Shown piece after piece: positions 60,846 to 64,000 of a stretch of 64,000 nt of DNA. The translations under genes and the position numbers were made by a program. Origin of the DNA: Haloarcula japonica DSM 6131 (GTDB lineage Archaea > Halobacteriota > Halobacteria > Halobacteriales > Haloarculaceae); contig NZ_AOLY01000037.1 in the NCBI RefSeq assembly GCF_000336635.1, forward strand, positions 439,199-503,198, read 5' to 3'. The notes beneath the pieces were generated by a model. That model had not been told where the DNA came from. It made no database searches and saw only the letters and a program-made list of their open reading frames with translations. The first letter of the stretch is position 1; each line of letters opens with the position of its first letter.

Positions 60846-61681
60846 ACTTCGAGCCCCCGTTCCAGCGCGACGAACAGCGCGCCGGCGACCAGATCTGCGG
60901 TCGTTCCCGGGTTGATGTCCCGCTCGACGAATTCCTCGGCGAGCGCCGTCGCATCCTCCTCACCGTCGAGAACCTCCTGTGCCCGCTCCTGAACTTCATC
61001 TGCGGTTTCGCGGTTCTGCCGCGTGACGACGAACGTGTCCGGTTCCGCCGCGAGCAGTTCGAGAAACAGGTCTGACGCGCGGTCTGCAACTGGACCCGAC
61101 CCCTCCAGTAACGTCTTGCTGGCCTCGAACACGCGCTCGAAGCCGGAGACCCACTCCGCGGCTACGCCGTCGACATCGGCACTGGACTCCATCACGTCAA
61201 ACAGCGTCATCTCGCGCTCGCGGAGTTCCGGGATCGCGTCACTCCCGCGGCGGACGTCAAGCGGCTCCAGTCCGTCCGGCGGGTCGTCGATGGCCACGTC
61301 GACGTGCTCGAAGGCGCGGTAGAACGACGCCGCGTCGTCGACGGTCGTCTCACGGACCACGGTGTCCGCGCTGGCCGGTGACAGTCGCTCGTCAGCGGCC
61401 GCGGCCACTAGCGGCGTAAGAACCAGCAGGGCTCCCAGCTGGGTGTTCCCGCCCGATTGGCCTGCCATCCCCTCGACAGCGGCCTCGAACGCGGGGCCGA
61501 TAGAGTCGCCGACGGCCGCGCGGTCGAGCCCTGACCGTGCCCCCACGGCACCGGCCATGAAATGCTCGAACCGGAGGTCATCGTGCTCACGCTCGCGGTC
61601 GACGTTGCCGGGCTTCGGCGTGCCGGAGACCTCCAGTAGCAGTGCCAGCTGGGCGTTCTGTGCAACAGACCGCTCGGTCAC
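60842..61681 (-). CDS. Triphosphoribosyl-dephospho-CoA synthase-like (CitG-family) protein
   Basis: From GTG 61681 the protein has 279 residues. CitG/MdcB-type features are LALLLEVSGTPKPGNVDR, DLRFEHFMAGAVG, GGNTQLGALLVLTPL and the EFVERDINPGTTADLVAGALFVALE ending. Classical CitG makes the prosthetic-group precursor of citrate lyase, which is not seen here. Archaeal homologues belong to the H4MPT-associated group. Its GTG overlaps the TIM-barrel gene's stop (GTGA). Confidence 0.85.
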   Translation of the reverse strand: MTERSVAQNAQLALLLEVSGTPKPGNVDREREHDDLRFEHFMAGAVGARSGLDRAAVGDSIGPAFEAAVEGMAGQSGGNTQLGALLVLTPLVAAAADERLSPASADTVVRETTVDDAASFYRAFEHVDVAIDDPPDGLEPLDVRRGSDAIPELREREMTLFDVMESSADVDGVAAEWVSGFERVFEASKTLLEGSGPVADRASDLFLELLAAEPDTFVVTRQNRETADEVQERAQEVLDGEEDATALAEEFVERDINPGTTADLVAGALFVALERGLEV

Positions 61682-62424
61682 GGTGACACCTCCGAGGCGA
61701 ACCACTCCGCTGTCGTTTCCCGGACCTCGTCGAGTAGCTCCGGCCTGTCGCTCGCACGACCGACACTAACGGCGTCAGCACCGTACGAGAGGTACTCTCG
61801 TGTGGTCGCCGTCCCACGAACACCGTTGTTCGCGACGACGAACAGGTCGGTAGCGTCGGCCACGTCGGCGATGACCGACTCCGAGTCCATCGCGTCCACG
61901 TGGAACACATCACCACCGGCGTCTTCGATGGCCCGTGCAACGGCCGAGAGCGAGACGCCGTCGAGTTCGGCGCGGCCCTTCACCGAGACCGTGGCCCCTG
62001 TCGACGCTGCTGCTTCCACGAACGCCGCCAGTCGGTCCGGTTCCCGGAGCAGCGATTCGCCGGCCCCCGCGGCACACATCTCGTCCTGCCGGCAGTGGGC
62101 GTTGAGCTCGATGATAGCGTCGTGATGCTGACAGACGGTGGCGGCGCGCTCGACGGGCCCGGGCGTCGCGCTTCGGACGTTGAACGCAGGACGTAGCGGT
62201 GCGTCCGCAAGCGCAGCCAACTGATCGTCGACGAACGCAACCGGGTCGTCGGGCAGGAACTCGGAGCGGTCGCGGTCCGTCATCGCTCGGGCGGCCTCAC
62301 GGGTTCGTTCGTCGAGTGCGATACCGCCGAGGAACGCACACCCGATGTGGGACTCGACCGCACGGGCCCACGCCGCGTCGGCCTCGCCGCTCAGACTTGC
62401 GAGAGCAACGCGTGGCTCGAACAT
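61678..62424 (-). CDS. TIM-barrel protein related to tRNA-dihydrouridine synthases (TIGR00736-like)
   Basis: This 248-residue protein resembles Dus enzymes: NVRSATPG, then IIELNAHCRQDEMCAAGAGESLL, which mirrors the catalytic NxxCP...G.GxxLl motif of Dus, and ATVSVKGRAE and GADAVSVGRA for flavin phosphate contact. It lacks the tRNA-binding C-domain of true Dus. It is the second gene of the cofD operon, and its ATG overlaps the cofD stop. Substrate unknown. Confidence 0.8.
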   Translation of the reverse strand: MFEPRVALASLSGEADAAWARAVESHIGCAFLGGIALDERTREAARAMTDRDRSEFLPDDPVAFVDDQLAALADAPLRPAFNVRSATPGPVERAATVCQHHDAIIELNAHCRQDEMCAAGAGESLLREPDRLAAFVEAAASTGATVSVKGRAELDGVSLSAVARAIEDAGGDVFHVDAMDSESVIADVADATDLFVVANNGVRGTATTREYLSYGADAVSVGRASDRPELLDEVRETTAEWFASEVSP

Positions 62425-63416
62425 CAGGCCACCTCCGACAGCGCCGTCTCGACGGCACAGTTCACTCGCTCGGCGTCGGCCGCGTCGTCGAGGGTAGTGT
62501 CGGTTCGGACGACCGGGACATCGAGTGTCGTCGAATCCGCCTCATCCAGCACGAACGCGTCAGTAAAGGGGTAGGCCTCGGCCACGCCGGCAGTGCTTGG
62601 CTCAAGTCCGACGCCGGCCATCAGGTCTGCCGCTGGCCCCGAGAACACCGTGTCTTCGATGAACGGCGAGACGGCGACGACCGTTGTTTCGTGCAGTGCC
62701 TGTTCGATATCGTCGATGGCGAGCATCGGCCCGAGTGAGGTCACAGGGTTCGACGGACCGATGACAACGGTATCGTCAAGCGCGGTCAGAACGGCGTCCG
62801 TCGCGCTGGCAGCTTCGGAGCCACGGAACTCCACGTCCTCGACCGCCGGTTTTCCATTGCGTCCTACCCACCACTCCTGGAAATGCATCGGGCCGCTGGG
62901 CGTGTGAATGATGGACGCGACAGGGTCATCGCTCATCGGTAACAGTGTCCGCTCCAGCCCGAACGCGTCCGCAAGCGCCCGCGTCGCGTCTGTCAGTGAG
63001 TCCCCCTCGTCAAGCAGCGAAGTCCGCGTGACGTGGACGGCGCGGTCTCGATCACCGATGTGCATAAACTCCGCAACGCCGGAGAAGCGCCGCCAGCGGG
63101 CGATGTCTCTGCCCGCAGTCTGTGCGTCGTCGGGGAGATATCGTGGCCCGCTATCGAGTCCGGCGGCGTCGGCAAGCCGCGTCAGTTCGGTGTGTGTCTC
63201 GGCGGTATCGTCGGCGATACCCCACCATGTCTCACGGTCGAGGACTTCCCCGTCGAGGAATAAGACAGTATCCAGATCCGGACAGACGAGGTGGCCTCCC
63301 AGCTCGATATCGTCGCCAGTGTTGGCGACGACAGTCGTCGCCGCCGGCGAAAACACGTTGTCGGCACCGGCGAGGAGCTTCGGCGTTCCCGTCCCGCCGG
63401 CAAGAAACGTCACCAT
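62424..63416 (-). CDS. cofD: 2-phospho-L-lactate (or enolpyruvyl-type) transferase, F420 biosynthesis
   Basis: This 330-residue protein begins [18 protein letters not shown], the CofD start, and contains [25 protein letters not shown] and [15 protein letters not shown]. CofD transfers the lactyl-phospho group to Fo to give F420-0. It is the first of four overlapping genes. Divergent from the phosphatase gene with a 161-bp intergenic region. Confidence 0.95.
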   Translation of the reverse strand: MVTFLAGGTGTPKLLAGADNVFSPAATTVVANTGDDIELGGHLVCPDLDTVLFLDGEVLDRETWWGIADDTAETHTELTRLADAAGLDSGPRYLPDDAQTAGRDIARWRRFSGVAEFMHIGDRDRAVHVTRTSLLDEGDSLTDATRALADAFGLERTLLPMSDDPVASIIHTPSGPMHFQEWWVGRNGKPAVEDVEFRGSEAASATDAVLTALDDTVVIGPSNPVTSLGPMLAIDDIEQALHETTVVAVSPFIEDTVFSGPAADLMAGVGLEPSTAGVAEAYPFTDAFVLDEADSTTLDVPVVRTDTTLDDAADAERVNCAVETALSEVA

Positions 63417-63577
63417 GTCTCGACGTAGGGGGAACTGACAGTATAAACGTGGTCACTGAAACTGGATAGGGCTGGAACGCGGTCTCACAGAGACCGACTT
63501 CTATTCGAAGAATCACAGCTGAGAACTGGGTGGGTAGAGTGAAGGGGGTCGGTAGGATAGGCAGGGTAACGGGTGCT

Positions 63578-64000
63578 ATGCCCATCGTGAATCCACACCG
63601 CTTCGCGCCTGCAGCCTCCAACGAAGAGTACGTCTACGGCTCCTGTGCACCAGGCTGGCATACGGCCGCCACGCAGCAGGACGCTCTCGATGATTGGATC
63701 GCACACATGCAGGCACACGACATCGAGCGGATCTGCTGTCTGCTTCCCGGCCAACAGCTCGACGACGCTGGGGCCAACATCCAGCGCTATCGGGAGGCCT
63801 TCGGAGCGTCATCAGTCCGTCACGTACCGGTTCCCGACCACCGACTTATCCCTCAAGACCGCCTCCATGACGATATCCTGCCGTTCTTGGTTGATGCCTG
63901 TGAGTCAGAGGAGCGGGTCGTCGTTCACTGTCTGGCCGGTATCGGCCGCACCGGACAGGTGCTCGCCGCATGGCTGGTGTATCACTACGACTACGGCCCC
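63578..64000 (+). CDS. Protein-tyrosine / dual-specificity phosphatase (3' end outside window)
   Basis: The frame is open to the right edge, so 141 residues are visible. The P-loop is VVHCLAGIGRTGQVLAAWL, the HCx5R(T/S) signature, with the probable general acid in VPDHRLIP. Members dephosphorylate phosphotyrosine or other phosphoesters. ATG 63578 gives MPIVNPHRFAPA and is the first plausible start after the divergent promoter region. Confidence 0.88.
   Translation, partial: MPIVNPHRFAPAASNEEYVYGSCAPGWHTAATQQDALDDWIAHMQAHDIERICCLLPGQQLDDAGANIQRYREAFGASSVRHVPVPDHRLIPQDRLHDDILPFLVDACESEERVVVHCLAGIGRTGQVLAAWLVYHYDYGP

Overview
The window is chromosomal DNA from a halophilic archaeon, most probably Haloarcula or a close relative (the genus is inferred from gene content, not proven). 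Three things point to a haloarchaeon. The sequence is GC-rich with strong third-position GC. The proteins are very acidic, with Asp/Glu-rich tails even on ribosomal proteins L24e, S2 and S13. Many genes start right at, or a few bases after, a site about 25-30 bp downstream of a TATA/BRE promoter. Archaeal marker genes are abundant: aIF2-beta, GTP cyclohydrolase III, TmcA, RNA polymerase D/N/K, L7Ae, S28e, L24e, L18e, S17e, the mevalonate kinase/isopentenyl phosphate kinase pair, and CofD. I see no rRNA, CRISPR array or intact insertion sequence.

Layout. 0-9 kb: the end of a CapA-type metallophosphatase gene, a wHTH/DICT pair, aIF2-beta, cysteine synthase, a SRAP protein, a thiamine-diphosphate enzyme, a TIGR00300-family ornithine cyclodeaminase and a ZIP transporter. 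9-13 kb: an SDR oxidoreductase, then aroA, aroC and a uracil-DNA-glycosylase-like gene. 14.6-16 kb: tRNA-Ser(TGA) followed by a short AT-rich foreign patch with a DUF3892 gene and a wHTH/two-TM gene. 16-22 kb: a surface protein, small regulators, gch3, a CBS protein, tRNA-Thr(TGT), msrB and a membrane protein. 22-23.5 kb: the L7Ae-S28e-L24e-Ndk operon behind a structured leader. 23.5-30 kb: a nitronate-monooxygenase-like enzyme, tmcA, DUF456, an acyl-CoA ligase and an F420/FMN-type oxidoreductase. 30-36 kb: a wHTH-GNAT fusion, then an electron-transfer-flavoprotein module (ferredoxin, FixA, FixB, FixC and a small partner). 36-47 kb: an esterase, a broken Hsp20 remnant, gltX, a Get3/ArsA ATPase, a prenyl diphosphate synthase, RNase J, a two-TM acidic protein, isopentenyl phosphate kinase and mevalonate kinase. 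47-52 kb: a LOV/PAS histidine kinase, a cytochrome P450 and two DUF5518 genes. 52-58 kb: a ribosomal/RNA-polymerase operon (tRNA-Ser(GCT), S13, S4, S11, RpoD, tRNA-Leu(CAG), L18e, L13, S9, RpoN, RpoK, enolase, S2). 58-64 kb: a small protein with a duplicated 3' end, an Mrp/NBP35 ATPase, S17e, the coupled operon cofD / TIM-barrel / CitG-like / DUF447, and the start of a protein-tyrosine phosphatase gene.

How the genes fit together. The right half is the conserved archaeal cluster joining ribosome, RNA polymerase, mevalonate/prenyl-lipid and gltX genes, here split between rps2 and mvk by a kinase, a P450 and membrane genes. The ETF module, acyl-CoA ligase and ferredoxin fit fatty-acid or acyl-CoA oxidation feeding electrons to menaquinone. 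A palindrome at the fixA start site has a matching half-site at the same promoter position upstream of the ferredoxin gene. The best candidate for an undescribed pathway is the four-gene cofD operon: three of its genes have no settled function in haloarchaea, and two belong to families otherwise tied to C1-carrier cofactor biosynthesis.
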